From positions 1-43,190 of the forward strand of contig CAILNX010000011.1 in the NCBI GenBank assembly GCA_903835685.1: DNA of 43,190 nucleotides, read 5' to 3'. Below, one piece after another: positions 6,815 through 15,343 of this stretch. The notes beneath the pieces are model-generated. The model saw only the letters and a program-made list of their open reading frames with translations. It had not been told where the DNA came from and made no database searches. The stretch is from an uncultured delta proteobacterium. Lineage in GTDB: Bacteria > Desulfobacterota > Desulfovibrionia > Desulfovibrionales > Desulfovibrionaceae. Made by a program: the position numbers and the translations under genes. Positions within the stretch are counted from its first letter, which is position 1, and every line of letters starts with the position of its first letter.

Positions 6815-8236
6815 TCATTCTTTCCGGGTCGTTCCCTGGAAACCCGGCACCAACCACAAGGCCCCGAATCCCAAACCGAGCGACAAGGCCAAGGCCCCCA
6901 GCCCGGCCCCGTGCCCGCCGAACACCCCGCCCAGCCAGCCCACCAAGGTTGGCCCCAAAAACCCGCCCACATTGCCCAGACAGTTGATGAAGGCGATGCC
7001 CGCTGCCGCCGCGCCTGGCCCCAGGCGCACCGTGGCCAGGCTCCAGAACGGGCCGAGCATGCCCCAGACGCCCATGGCCGTAAGACAAAATCCGGCCAGA
7101 GTCCCGGCCAGGCCCGTGGACAGGGCGGACAGGACTGCCCCGGCCGCGCCCAAACCCAGACAGGCCAGGGCGTGGACCTTGGGACGGCCGGTCTTGTCCG
7201 CGCTTGCGCCCACCAGGCCCATGCCCAGGGCCGCGCACAGATAGGGCACGGCCGTGAGCAGGCCCGTGGTCACATCCGAGGCGGATTCCGAAGCCCGGTT
7301 CAGGCCCGAGATGATCTGCGGCATCCACAGGCCCAGGCCGTACATGGCCGTGACCATGGCGAAATAGGCCCCGGCCAGGAGCCAGGCCACGGGCCGGGAG
7401 AGGACCTCGCGCACCTGGGCCAGGGCCGGGACCCGGTGGCTCCTCGCCCCCCCACTTTCGTCGATCTCCCTGTTTTCGGCAGCCAGGAGCCCGGTCAAGG
7501 CGTCGCGCTCCCCAGGGGAGAGCCAGGAGGCCTCGGCCGGGCGGTCGGGCAAAAGCTTGAGCAAGGCCAGACCCAGGATCACGGCCGGTATCCCCTCCAG
7601 CACGAACATCCAGCGCCACCCGGCCAGTCCCCAGGCCCCGTGCAGGCCCAGCAACAGCCCGGACAGGGGCGCGCCCACCAGACCGGCCACGGCCGTGGCG
7701 GCCATGAACAGGGACACGGCCGTGGCCCGGCGCGCCCGGGGGAAGAAATAGGTCAGGTACAGGATCATGCCCGGGAAGAACCCGGCCTCGGCCAGGCCCA
7801 GGAGCAGGCGCAGGGCCAGGAAGCTGGCCTGGCCCGAGACCAGGGCCATGGCCGTGGAGACCAGGCCCCAGGAGACCATGATCCGGGCCATCCAGCGCCT
7901 GGCCCCCACCCGCTCCAAAATAAGATTGCTGGGAATCTCGAACAGGGCGTAGCCCAGGAAGAAGACCCCGGCCCCCAGGCCGTAGGCCGCGTCGGACAGG
8001 CCCAAATCCCGGTTCATGTGCAGGGCCGCGAAGCTCACGTTGACCCGGTCCAGATAGGCCACCACGTAGAGCAGGAACAAAAGCGGCAGGAGCCGGGCCG
8101 AGGCCTTGGCCAGGGCCGAACGGGCCATATCCGAACGGGCCGTATCCGAACGGGCCGTATCGGGGCTGGCCGCGTCAGGCCGGGCTGTGTCCGGGGCCTC
8201 GGGGTCCGCCGAAGGTCCAAGGGAGTCGGGTCGCAT
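6815..8236 (-). CDS. MFS permease, anion:cation symporter type
   Basis: About 473 residues with 12 predicted membrane segments. It starts its first helix as LLPLLFLLYVVAYLDRVNVSFA, which is characteristic of the anion:cation symporter subgroup (phthalate, hexuronate and tartrate permeases). The loop motif LGLAEAGFFPGMILYLTYFFP and a cytoplasmic middle loop with SWLSPGERDAL also fit that subgroup. The substrate is probably an organic acid but cannot be read from sequence. The start is uncertain: ATGs at 8236, 8251 and 8128 all lack a good ribosome binding site, and the residues before the first helix include three copies of a TARSD-like pentapeptide made by a 15-bp tandem repeat. Family members usually begin close to the first helix, which would favour 8128. 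No terminator is visible downstream. Confidence 0.85.
   Translation of the reverse strand: MRPDSLGPSADPEAPDTARPDAASPDTARSDTARSDMARSALAKASARLLPLLFLLYVVAYLDRVNVSFAALHMNRDLGLSDAAYGLGAGVFFLGYALFEIPSNLILERVGARRWMARIMVSWGLVSTAMALVSGQASFLALRLLLGLAEAGFFPGMILYLTYFFPRARRATAVSLFMAATAVAGLVGAPLSGLLLGLHGAWGLAGWRWMFVLEGIPAVILGLALLKLLPDRPAEASWLSPGERDALTGLLAAENREIDESGGARSHRVPALAQVREVLSRPVAWLLAGAYFAMVTAMYGLGLWMPQIISGLNRASESASDVTTGLLTAVPYLCAALGMGLVGASADKTGRPKVHALACLGLGAAGAVLSALSTGLAGTLAGFCLTAMGVWGMLGPFWSLATVRLGPGAAAAGIAFINCLGNVGGFLGPTLVGWLGGVFGGHGAGLGALALSLGLGFGALWLVPGFQGTTRKE
8116..8160. repeat. three 15-bp tandem repeats in the MFS N-terminus
   Basis: Three consecutive units of CCGAACGGGCC(A/G)TAT at 8116-8130, 8131-8145 and 8146-8160. 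On the minus strand they encode repeated Thr/Met-Ala-Arg-Ser-Asp pentapeptides just before the first membrane helix. Because they are in frame, copy number changes would only lengthen or shorten the cytoplasmic leader. Confidence 0.9.
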
Positions 8237-8536
8237 TTCGGCCCTGTACATCCGGGGCCAAGGCCGTGCAAGACCGGGCCGTCTTCCTGGGCCGCCGCGC
8301 CCCGAAGGCTCGCCGTCATCTCCGTCCCCCGGCGCCTGCCCCGACCGACCGGAAAATCTCTCCCCGGCCGTCTTCCTCCCCGGGCCGGAAAGTGCTAGGG
8401 TGTGTCTCGGCAAATGCTTACAACCATCGCACGCATACAACACAAAGAACTCATTATTCTTTTTTCATCTTCCTGGCCCGGTCCTCTTTTATTGTGATTT
8501 TCCGCTCTTGCCAGCAGCCCTTTCAAGGATAGATTC

Positions 8537-10009
8537 ATGGGTGTGAAAAGCATGTCCCGGGCGCGACGCGCGTTCCAATCCGGCCTGACCCTGGCCCTGA
8601 TCCTGGCCCTGGCCCTTTCCGGGAGCGTGCCGGTGCAGGCCGGGCCGTTCTTCGGCGAGGTCGGGGTCAAGGACGAGATCGAGATGGGCCGTAAATTCGA
8701 CGAGATGGCCCGCAAGCAGCTCCCCCTGGTGGACGACCCGGAAATCATCGAATACGTGCGCGGCCTGGTGAACAAGGTGGCCCAGCACATCCCCCAGCAG
8801 GCCTACCCCATCACCACCACCGTGGTGAGCAACCCGGGGATCAACGCCTTTGCCGTGCCCGGCGGCTACGTCTACGTGTACACCGGCCTGATCCTGAACT
8901 TCGAGCACGAGGCCCAGGTGGCCGGGGTCATCGGCCACGAACTGGGCCACGTGACCCAGCACCACGTGGCCCAGCGCATTGAAAAGATGCAGATCGTGAA
9001 CATCGCCTCCATGATCGGCATGCTCGGCGGGGTGTTTTTGGGGGTCACGGGCTCGGGCGGGGAAAGCGGCCGCAGCCTCTCCAACGCCATGGTCATAGGC
9101 TCCCAGGCCGGGGCGGTCAGCGCCTTTCTGGCCTATACCCAGGAGAACGAAAAAGAGGCCGACCACGTGGGCCTGACCTACATGATGGACTCGGGCTACC
9201 GGCCCTCGGCCATGGCCGAGGGATTCGAGCTCATCAAGCGCCGCACCTGGAACATGGGCACCCGCGAAGGCCCCTCCTATCTGGCCACCCACCCGGGCTT
9301 GAACGAGCGCATCGGCTACCTCCAGGAGCGCATCGCCCGCCTGCCCAAGGAAATCCAAGCCCGCACCGACGACGACCGGGCCTTTGAGCGCATCAAGACC
9401 CTGATCCGGGCGCGCTACTCGGACCCGGAGGTGGCCCTGGCCTATTACAACGAGAAGAAGGAGCGCATGAACTGCCTGGACCACCTGGGCATGGGCATGG
9501 CTCTGGAACGGGCGCGCAAGAAGAGCCTGGCCCGGGATCAGTTCGAGGCCGCCCTGGAGTGCGGCCAGTCCGAGGAACTCATCCAGCGCGAGGCCGGACG
9601 CTTCCTGTTCGAGAACGGGGAGTACGACCTGGCCCAGCCCGCGCTGGAGCGGGCCGTGGCCATGAACACCCGGGACACCTTCGCCATGTTCTTCCTGGGC
9701 CGCCTCCTGGCCGGGAAGAAGCAGTACAAGCCCGCCATCGACTATCTGAAGCGGGTGGTCTTAAAACACCCCACGGATTCCGAGGTGCACTACCACCTGG
9801 GCCGGGTCCTGGGCGAATCCGGGGACATGTTCAACGCGTACAAGGAACTGACCTACGCGGCCATCTATCAGAACGAGCGCAGCAAGGCCCAGTTCCACCT
9901 GGAGAAGACCAAGGCCCTGGCCAAGGACCCCACCCAGCGCAAGGACGTGGACGATCTGGAGAAGACCTTTGACAAGCAGTTCAGGGCCAAGGCGACGGGG
10001 ATATTCTAG
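8537..10009 (+). CDS. secreted M48 metalloprotease with TPR domain (BepA/YfgC-like)
   Basis: A 490-residue periplasmic protein. A signal peptide is visible (basic start, hydrophobic core LTLALILALALSGSVPVQA, cleavage near residue 35). The zinc site is HELGH at 134-138, with the third ligand Glu207 in ENEKEADHVGL, as in peptidase family M48. Residues from about 290 to 470 form tetratricopeptide repeats (LARDQFEAALECG, YDLAQPALERAVAM, YKPAIDYLKRVVLKHP). This architecture matches BepA, which degrades or assists stalled outer-membrane proteins at the BAM/LPT machinery. The ATG at 8537 follows AAGGA; a second ATG at residue 6 is less well placed. A response regulator gene follows at a 30-base distance. 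Confidence 0.92.
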   Translation: MGVKSMSRARRAFQSGLTLALILALALSGSVPVQAGPFFGEVGVKDEIEMGRKFDEMARKQLPLVDDPEIIEYVRGLVNKVAQHIPQQAYPITTTVVSNPGINAFAVPGGYVYVYTGLILNFEHEAQVAGVIGHELGHVTQHHVAQRIEKMQIVNIASMIGMLGGVFLGVTGSGGESGRSLSNAMVIGSQAGAVSAFLAYTQENEKEADHVGLTYMMDSGYRPSAMAEGFELIKRRTWNMGTREGPSYLATHPGLNERIGYLQERIARLPKEIQARTDDDRAFERIKTLIRARYSDPEVALAYYNEKKERMNCLDHLGMGMALERARKKSLARDQFEAALECGQSEELIQREAGRFLFENGEYDLAQPALERAVAMNTRDTFAMFFLGRLLAGKKQYKPAIDYLKRVVLKHPTDSEVHYHLGRVLGESGDMFNAYKELTYAAIYQNERSKAQFHLEKTKALAKDPTQRKDVDDLEKTFDKQFRAKATGIF

Positions 10010-10039
10010 ACCCGCACCCGGCCCGAAAAAGGGAATCCC

Positions 10040-10426
10040 GTGCCCAAAAGCCCCGCGAACATGACCATCCTCCTGGTCGATGACGCCGAACTCATCACCA
10101 AGACCGCCCGGGCCATTCTGCGGGACATGGGTTTCAAGACCATCTTCGTGGCCGGGGACGGGAACCAGGCCTGGGAAACCTTAAGCCGCGCCGAGATCGA
10201 CCTGATCATCTGCGACTGGAACATGCCCAACCTCTCGGGCCTGGACCTTTTGCAACGGATACGGGAGACCCCCAGGCTGGCCAATCTCCCCTTCATCATG
10301 CTCACGGCCGAGACCGCGGAAGCGGCCGTGCTCAAGGCCATCCAGGCCGGGGTCACGGACTACGTGGTCAAGCCCTTCACCCGGGACATCCTGGCCCGCA
10401 AACTGGCCAAGATCCTCAAGGCCTGA
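10040..10426 (+). CDS. CheY-like single-domain response regulator
   Basis: A 128-residue receiver domain with no output domain. It has the acidic pair in LLVDDAEL (Asp14-Asp15), the phosphoacceptor Asp59 in LIICDWNMPNLSG, Thr89 in MLTAE and Lys111 in YVVKPFT. All residues needed for phosphorylation are present. The DWNMP pattern with a GFKTIFVAGDG segment is close to CheY, so a role in chemotaxis signalling is likely, though no kinase is adjacent. It uses a GTG start at 10040 preceded by AAAGGGAAT; an ATG at residue 8 is an alternative. A long-loop terminator follows about 90 bases downstream. Confidence 0.93.
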   Translation: MPKSPANMTILLVDDAELITKTARAILRDMGFKTIFVAGDGNQAWETLSRAEIDLIICDWNMPNLSGLDLLQRIRETPRLANLPFIMLTAETAEAAVLKAIQAGVTDYVVKPFTRDILARKLAKILKA

Positions 10427-10515
10427 CCCGGCCCCCGCTTTCTGACTCGACGGCCAGCCCCCCCTGTGCTAGGGAGGCCAAAAATCGGAAGGGGCTTCGC
10501 GGTTTCTTTTGTTTT

Positions 10516-10569
10516 CCCGCCCGGTTCGTCCGCGATGGTCAAAGACGTTTCCCCCCGGGCGGGTTTTTT
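10516..10569 (+). terminator. long-loop rho-independent terminator
   Basis: CCCGCCCGG (10516-10524) pairs with CCGGGCGGG (10555-10563), followed by six T (10564-10569). The stem is 9 bp and perfect, and the loop is unusually long at 30 bases. It would end transcription of the response regulator. It sits only 20 bases before the next start codon, so it could also act as an attenuator for the downstream operon. Confidence 0.65.
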
Positions 10570-10589
10570 CCTCCCGAATGGAGTTGCAC

Positions 10590-10874
10590 ATGGACAAGAC
10601 TGAGCAGATGGCCCTCCAGACCGCCAAGGAAATCGTGGTCAAATTCGTGGAGACCGGCCGCATCTCTCCCTCGAATTTCGCCGAGCATTTCAACCCCATC
10701 TACCGCGAGATTCTGCGCACCATCGCGGGCGGGGAGGAACTGGTCCCGACCCACTCCGGCCAATCGGGCCAATCCGGCCAACCAGGCCAATCCAAGCCCG
10801 AAGGGGCCAAGGCCGACAAGGCCAAGCCCGCCCCGGGCAAATCCGCCCCGGCCAAGGAAGACCAGGGCGCATGA
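10590..10874 (+). CDS. 94-residue hypothetical protein with Gln-Ser-Gly / Lys-Ala-Pro tail
   Basis: Begins MDKTEQMALQTAKEIVVKFVETGRISPSNF; the first 50 residues look like a compact helical domain (NPIYREILRTI). From about residue 52 the chain becomes low-complexity, with SGQSGQSGQPGQS followed by a Lys/Ala/Pro-rich end, probably disordered. The ATG at 10590 is preceded by GGAG at seven bases; an ATG four codons upstream is a weaker choice. The stop overlaps the ATG of ubiE by four bases (ATGA at 10871), so the two are translationally coupled. I do not recognise a family. The linkage suggests a partner or regulator of the quinone methyltransferase, but that is inference. Confidence 0.8.
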   Translation: MDKTEQMALQTAKEIVVKFVETGRISPSNFAEHFNPIYREILRTIAGGEELVPTHSGQSGQSGQPGQSKPEGAKADKAKPAPGKSAPAKEDQGA

Positions 10875-11620
10875 GCCAGGTGAACGCGGCCGAGCATGGC
10901 CGCAAGGTGGCCGGGATGTTCGGCCGGATCGCGGCCTGGTACGACTTCCTGAACCACGCCTTAAGCCTGGGCTGCGACCGCTACTGGCGCTTTCGCCTGG
11001 TCCGCGCGGCCCTGGCCCAGGGGGCCAAAGTGGTGGCCGACGTGGCTGCCGGGACCCTGGACGTGTCCGTGGAGCTCACCCGCCAGAACCCCGGGGTCAA
11101 GGTCCTGGCCCTGGACTTCTCCCTGCCCATGCTGGCCCGGGGCAAGCTCAAGAAACTTTCCGGGAGCCGGGAGCGCGCCATCCTGCCCGTGTGCGCCGAC
11201 GGCAAGAATTTGCCCCTGCCCGCCGCTTGCGTGGACGCGGCCACCATCGCCTTTGGCATCCGCAACATCCTGCCGAGGTCCGAGGCCCTGGCCGAATTCG
11301 TGCGCATTCTAAAGCCCGGCGGGCGTCTGTGCGTGCTGGAGTTCGGGTCCGGACGGCGGCGCATTTTGAAGGGGCTGTACAATTTCTATCTGGACCGGCT
11401 CCTGCCCCTGCTGGGCCGACTGGTCTCCGGGGACGCCGGTGCGTACCGCTATCTGGCCGACACCATACGCGATTTCCCCGAGGCCGAGGACCTGGCCACG
11501 GAGATGCGCGCGGCCGGTTTCGCGTCAGTCTACCACTTGCCCCTGTTTCAGGGCATCGTATATATCCACGTGGCCAGGAAGGCGGGGGGAGAGGCCAGCC
11601 ACGGAGAGACTTCCGATTGA
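10871..11620 (+). CDS. ubiE: demethylmenaquinone methyltransferase (UbiE/MenG)
   Basis: A 249-residue class I SAM-dependent methyltransferase. It carries the UbiE start pattern VAGMFGRIAAWYDFLNHALSLG and motif I as VADVAAGTLDVS (a variant of DxAxGTGD). The ubiE signature C-V-D-A-A-T-I-A-F-G-I-R-N is present, as is the R-I-L-K-P-G-G-R-L-C-V-L-E-F segment. It would methylate demethylmenaquinone in the last step of menaquinone synthesis at the inner membrane. This fits the futalosine hydrolase and polyprenyl synthase genes 2-4 kb downstream. Its ATG overlaps the stop of the preceding small gene. An AT-rich perfect inverted repeat lies 40 bases after the stop. Confidence 0.92.
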   Translation: MSQVNAAEHGRKVAGMFGRIAAWYDFLNHALSLGCDRYWRFRLVRAALAQGAKVVADVAAGTLDVSVELTRQNPGVKVLALDFSLPMLARGKLKKLSGSRERAILPVCADGKNLPLPAACVDAATIAFGIRNILPRSEALAEFVRILKPGGRLCVLEFGSGRRRILKGLYNFYLDRLLPLLGRLVSGDAGAYRYLADTIRDFPEAEDLATEMRAAGFASVYHLPLFQGIVYIHVARKAGGEASHGETSD

Positions 11621-11660
11621 TGAGACCTTCGGAACTTGGCCTTGCCCTACGCAAGAGCCC

Positions 11661-11687
11661 AGAATAAGAAATAATTATTCTTATTCT
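11661..11687. repeat. AT-rich perfect inverted repeat between convergent genes
   Basis: AGAATAAGAA (11661-11670) is exactly complementary to TTCTTATTCT (11678-11687) around a seven-base AT loop. It is strikingly AT-rich in GC-rich surroundings and lies between ubiE (plus) and the DUF2065 gene (minus). It may be a bidirectional transcription end or a nucleoid-protein site; the stem has no GC base and no flanking T run longer than two. Confidence 0.55.
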
Positions 11688-11723
11688 TCCCTCTTGGGGG
11701 GGTCTGTTGCGGAGGTGTGAAAT

Positions 11724-11930
11724 CTAGCCGCGCAGCGAGCGGCCGAGGAAGACGATCAGCACGCCCAGGATGATGGCCGTGATGCCGAGGTTGCGCAGGG
11801 TTTTGGGGCGGTGGGTGGCCAGGGTCAGCAGGACCTTGGGCATTTTCTCGGCCCAGAGGAAATAGGGCAGGCCCTCCAGCACGATGGCCAGACCCAGGGC
11901 GCAGATGAAAAAGGACCAGTCGAACCGCAT
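11724..11930 (-). CDS. DUF2065 (YjeT-like) small membrane protein
   Basis: A 68-residue protein with two membrane helices, residues 5-25 (WSFFICALGLAIVLEGLPYFL) and 48-63 (LGITAIILGVLIVFLG), joined by a basic cytoplasmic loop (HRPKTLRN). The EGLPYFLWAEKMP segment and size match the DUF2065/YjeT family of unknown function, often found near hflC/hflK or purA. The ATG at 11930 is preceded by AGAAAGGC. It is divergent from the nucleotide-sugar dehydrogenase gene 90 bases away. Confidence 0.88.
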   Translation of the reverse strand: MRFDWSFFICALGLAIVLEGLPYFLWAEKMPKVLLTLATHRPKTLRNLGITAIILGVLIVFLGRSLRG

Positions 11931-12020
11931 GCCTTTCTCTAGCCGCAAGAGCCCCCCTTGTCCAGGGCCGGGCGCGGCCCGAGGACCAGGCGGATATTCA
12001 ATGATGCAAAGGACATACCC

Positions 12021-13330
<1,310 letters not shown>

Positions 13331-13331
<1 letters not shown>

Positions 13332-13567
13332 TGGACGAGCCGGTCGCCTGCTGGAACGACTGCTGAAGCGGTTTCGTTGAGGTCAGTTCGCGACTTCAGG
13401 CCATGCAACCCGGGGAGACCCTGCGGGTGGACATCCGGATGGAGCAACGGGACAAGATCGCCATGATCGCCCGCCACCGGGGGGCCGTGCTGCTTTCCGA
13501 GGACTCGGGCCCGGACCTGCCGCCCGGCCGGGAGATGCTCGTGCTGCGCAAGAAGGAGACCCTGTGA
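13331..13567 (+). CDS. candidate TusA-like selenoprotein (in-frame TGA, Cys-Sec motif)
   Basis: A 78-codon frame from the ATG at 13331 to the TGA at 13565-13567, interrupted only by TGA at codon 12 (13364-13366). If that TGA is read as selenocysteine, residues 7-14 are C-W-N-D-C-U-S-G. From Cys11 there are 14 residues to MQPGETL (25-31), the same spacing and motif as in E. coli TusA as I recall it, where the Cys is the catalytic one in CPxP. Sec would sit at the first Pro position. The rest (RVDIRM, KIAMIARHRGAVLL, EMLVLRKK) fits the small beta-alpha TusA fold, and 78 residues is close to TusA's 81. TusA proteins relay persulfide sulfur. The frame overlaps the tviB-like stop by one base and the mqnB GTG by four bases. 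After codon 25 nearly all codons end in G/C. Alternative: TGA is a true stop and a shorter protein starts at ATG 13403, where I see no ribosome binding site. Confidence 0.72.
13363..13399 (+). promoter_or_regulatory. candidate bacterial SECIS hairpin at the in-frame TGA
   Basis: CTGAAGCG (13363-13370), which contains the TGA, pairs with CG-A-CTTCAG (13391-13399, one bulged A). Inside, CGTTG (13375-13379) can pair with CAG..CG (13384-13386, 13389-13390), closing a four-base loop A-G-G-U. The G and U of the loop are 18-20 bases from the U of the UGA. Bacterial SECIS elements bind SelB through a G-U in the apical loop 16-37 bases from UGA, and E. coli fdhF also has A-GGU-C at its loop. Six of the 14 codons after the TGA end in A/T (GGT, GTT, AGT, CGA, CTT, CAA), whereas nearly all later codons end in G/C, as expected if RNA structure constrains them. 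The fold was done by eye. Confidence 0.55.
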
Positions 13568-14343
13568 GTCCGGCCGCCACTCCGGTCACCAGTCTGGCCG
13601 TGGTCGCGGCCACCTGGAAGGAACTGTCCGCCGGGCTGGCCCCCTTGGGATTTCCCGCCCCCCCTTTCGCCGACCTGGGACCCAAGGCCGAGGTGGGCCG
13701 GGTCCTGGAATGGAGCCTGGACGGTCGGCCGCTGCTGCTCTGCGCCACGGGCGTGGGCCTGGTGAACGCGGCCTTAAGCCTGGGCGGCCTGCTGGCCCGG
13801 CATACCCTCTCCGGCGTACTGAACATCGGGGTGGCCGGAAGCTATGACCTGACCGCCCTGCCCCTGGGCGCGGTCTGCGTGGCCAGCCGCGAGGTCTGGC
13901 CCGAATACGGCCTGGAGACGGATCAAGGGACGAGCAAGGGGATCGACGCCCGGGCCTTGCGCTTTCCCGTGCATCCCGGCCCAGGCCCCGAGGTCTGGCA
14001 GGCCATCGACCTGGACCCGGACCTGGCTGCGGCCAACATGGGCCTGGTCCTGCCCCCAGACCTGCCCCGGGCGACCGCCCTGTCGGTGAGCACCGTGACC
14101 GGATCGGCCGCATCGGCCCAGGCCTTGCGGGAGCGTCACCACGCGGGCGTGGAGAACATGGAGGGCTTTGCCCTGGCCCTGGGCTGTTTGCGGGCCGGGA
14201 CCGATTTTCTGGAGCTGCGCGCCGTGTCCAACCAGGTGGGCTCCCGGGCCAGCCAGGACTGGGACCTCCCGGCCGCCCTGTCCGCCCTGGGCCGCGCCTT
14301 GAGCCGGATTTTTCAGCTTTCCCGCCAGGGAAAAAAGGGATAG
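13564..14343 (+). CDS. mqnB: futalosine hydrolase (MqnB)
   Basis: A 259-residue member of the nucleoside phosphorylase/hydrolase superfamily. It contains the N-terminal VVAATWKEL, LLCATGVGLVNAA and GVLNIGVAGSYD segments, and the purine-site motif GVENMEGFALAL with the catalytic-type Glu/Met-Glu. It also has VSTVTGSAASAQALRERH, which is typical of MqnB rather than MTA/SAH nucleosidase. MqnB cleaves futalosine to dehypoxanthine futalosine in the menaquinone pathway, agreeing with nearby ubiE and polyprenyl synthase. It uses a GTG start whose GTGA overlaps the stop of the candidate selenoprotein. The next gene begins 12 bases after its stop. Confidence 0.88.
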   Translation: MSPAATPVTSLAVVAATWKELSAGLAPLGFPAPPFADLGPKAEVGRVLEWSLDGRPLLLCATGVGLVNAALSLGGLLARHTLSGVLNIGVAGSYDLTALPLGAVCVASREVWPEYGLETDQGTSKGIDARALRFPVHPGPGPEVWQAIDLDPDLAAANMGLVLPPDLPRATALSVSTVTGSAASAQALRERHHAGVENMEGFALALGCLRAGTDFLELRAVSNQVGSRASQDWDLPAALSALGRALSRIFQLSRQGKKG

Positions 14344-14355
14344 GATTCACAGCGC

Positions 14356-15324
14356 ATGAACGAGCTTCAGGAATACTTCGCGAGCGAGCTGCCTCGCATC
14401 AACGCCCAACTGGCCGAGGAAACCGGCCGCCTGGAGGGCTTGGTGCAGGAGGTGGCCCAGTTCGTGCTGCTGGCCCCGGGCAAGCGCCTGCGCCCGCTTC
14501 TGGTCCTGCTCACGGCCCGGGCCCTGGGCTACCTCGGCGACAACGCCTATCCCCTGGCCTGCGCCCTGGAGATCCTGCACGCCGCCACCCTGTTGCACGA
14601 CGACATCCTGGACGGGGCCGACACCCGCCGGGGCAAGGCCTCGGCCCACAAGACCTTCGGGACCCAGGAGGCCATCCTGGCCGGGGACGCCCTGCTGGCC
14701 CTGGCCAACCGCATCGGCGCGGCCTACGGCGACGCGCGCCTGAGCTATCACCTGGCCGAAGGCATCATGGAGACCGCCGTGGGCGAGATCCGCGAGATCG
14801 GGGCCATGCGGCGGCCCTCGGCCGACCGGGGCCTGTACCTGGACATCATCACCGGCAAGACTGCCTGCCTGATCCGCACCTCCTGCCGCCTGGGCGCGCT
14901 CCTGGCCAAGGCCCCGGACGAGTCCTGCGCGGCCGCGGCCGAGTTCGGGCTGTGCACGGGCGTGGCCTTCCAACTGGTGGACGACGCCCTGGATTACGAG
15001 ACGCCCTCGGGGGACATCGGCAAGCCCGTGGGCGGGGACATCCTGGAAGGCAAGGTGACCTGGCCCCTGATTCTTTTTCTGGAGACCCTGGGCGCGGCCG
15101 AGCGCGAGGACCTGATCGCGGCCCTGACCCGGCGCAGCCTGACCCGGGAGCAGGCCGCCGCCCTAGTGGTCCGGGTGCGCCAGGCCGGATACGCGGCCCG
15201 GACCCGAGAGTTCGCCGCCGAGTACGTGGCCCGGGCCAAAAAGGCCCTGGCGGCCTTCCCGGCCTCGCCCGAGACCGACCGTTTGCTCCAGGCTGCTGAC
15301 TTCATTCTCACTCGCACCAAATAG
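14356..15324 (+). CDS. trans-polyprenyl diphosphate synthase
   Basis: A 322-residue all-helical prenyltransferase. The first Asp-rich motif is LLHDDILDGADTRRG (Asp82-Asp83-x2-Asp86) and the second is QLVDDALDYE (Asp209-Asp210-x2-Asp213). GKRLRPLLVLL (42-52) and GKPVGGDILEGKVTWPLI are conserved substrate-binding segments. Residues before the first motif (ILHAATLL) are small, consistent with a long-chain product, so it likely makes the octaprenyl or similar side chain of menaquinone. It follows mqnB by 12 bases and precedes the HDOD-GGDEF gene by 19 bases, and belongs to the same probable operon. I cannot tell the exact chain length, so I leave the symbol empty. Confidence 0.92.
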   Translation: MNELQEYFASELPRINAQLAEETGRLEGLVQEVAQFVLLAPGKRLRPLLVLLTARALGYLGDNAYPLACALEILHAATLLHDDILDGADTRRGKASAHKTFGTQEAILAGDALLALANRIGAAYGDARLSYHLAEGIMETAVGEIREIGAMRRPSADRGLYLDIITGKTACLIRTSCRLGALLAKAPDESCAAAAEFGLCTGVAFQLVDDALDYETPSGDIGKPVGGDILEGKVTWPLILFLETLGAAEREDLIAALTRRSLTREQAAALVVRVRQAGYAARTREFAAEYVARAKKALAAFPASPETDRLLQAADFILTRTK

Positions 15325-15343
15325 CCAGCCCGGAGGTGGGACC

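Noticed and set aside
8116-8160. CRISPR-like short repeats
   Set aside because: The three 15-bp units are directly adjacent without spacers and are in frame within a permease gene.
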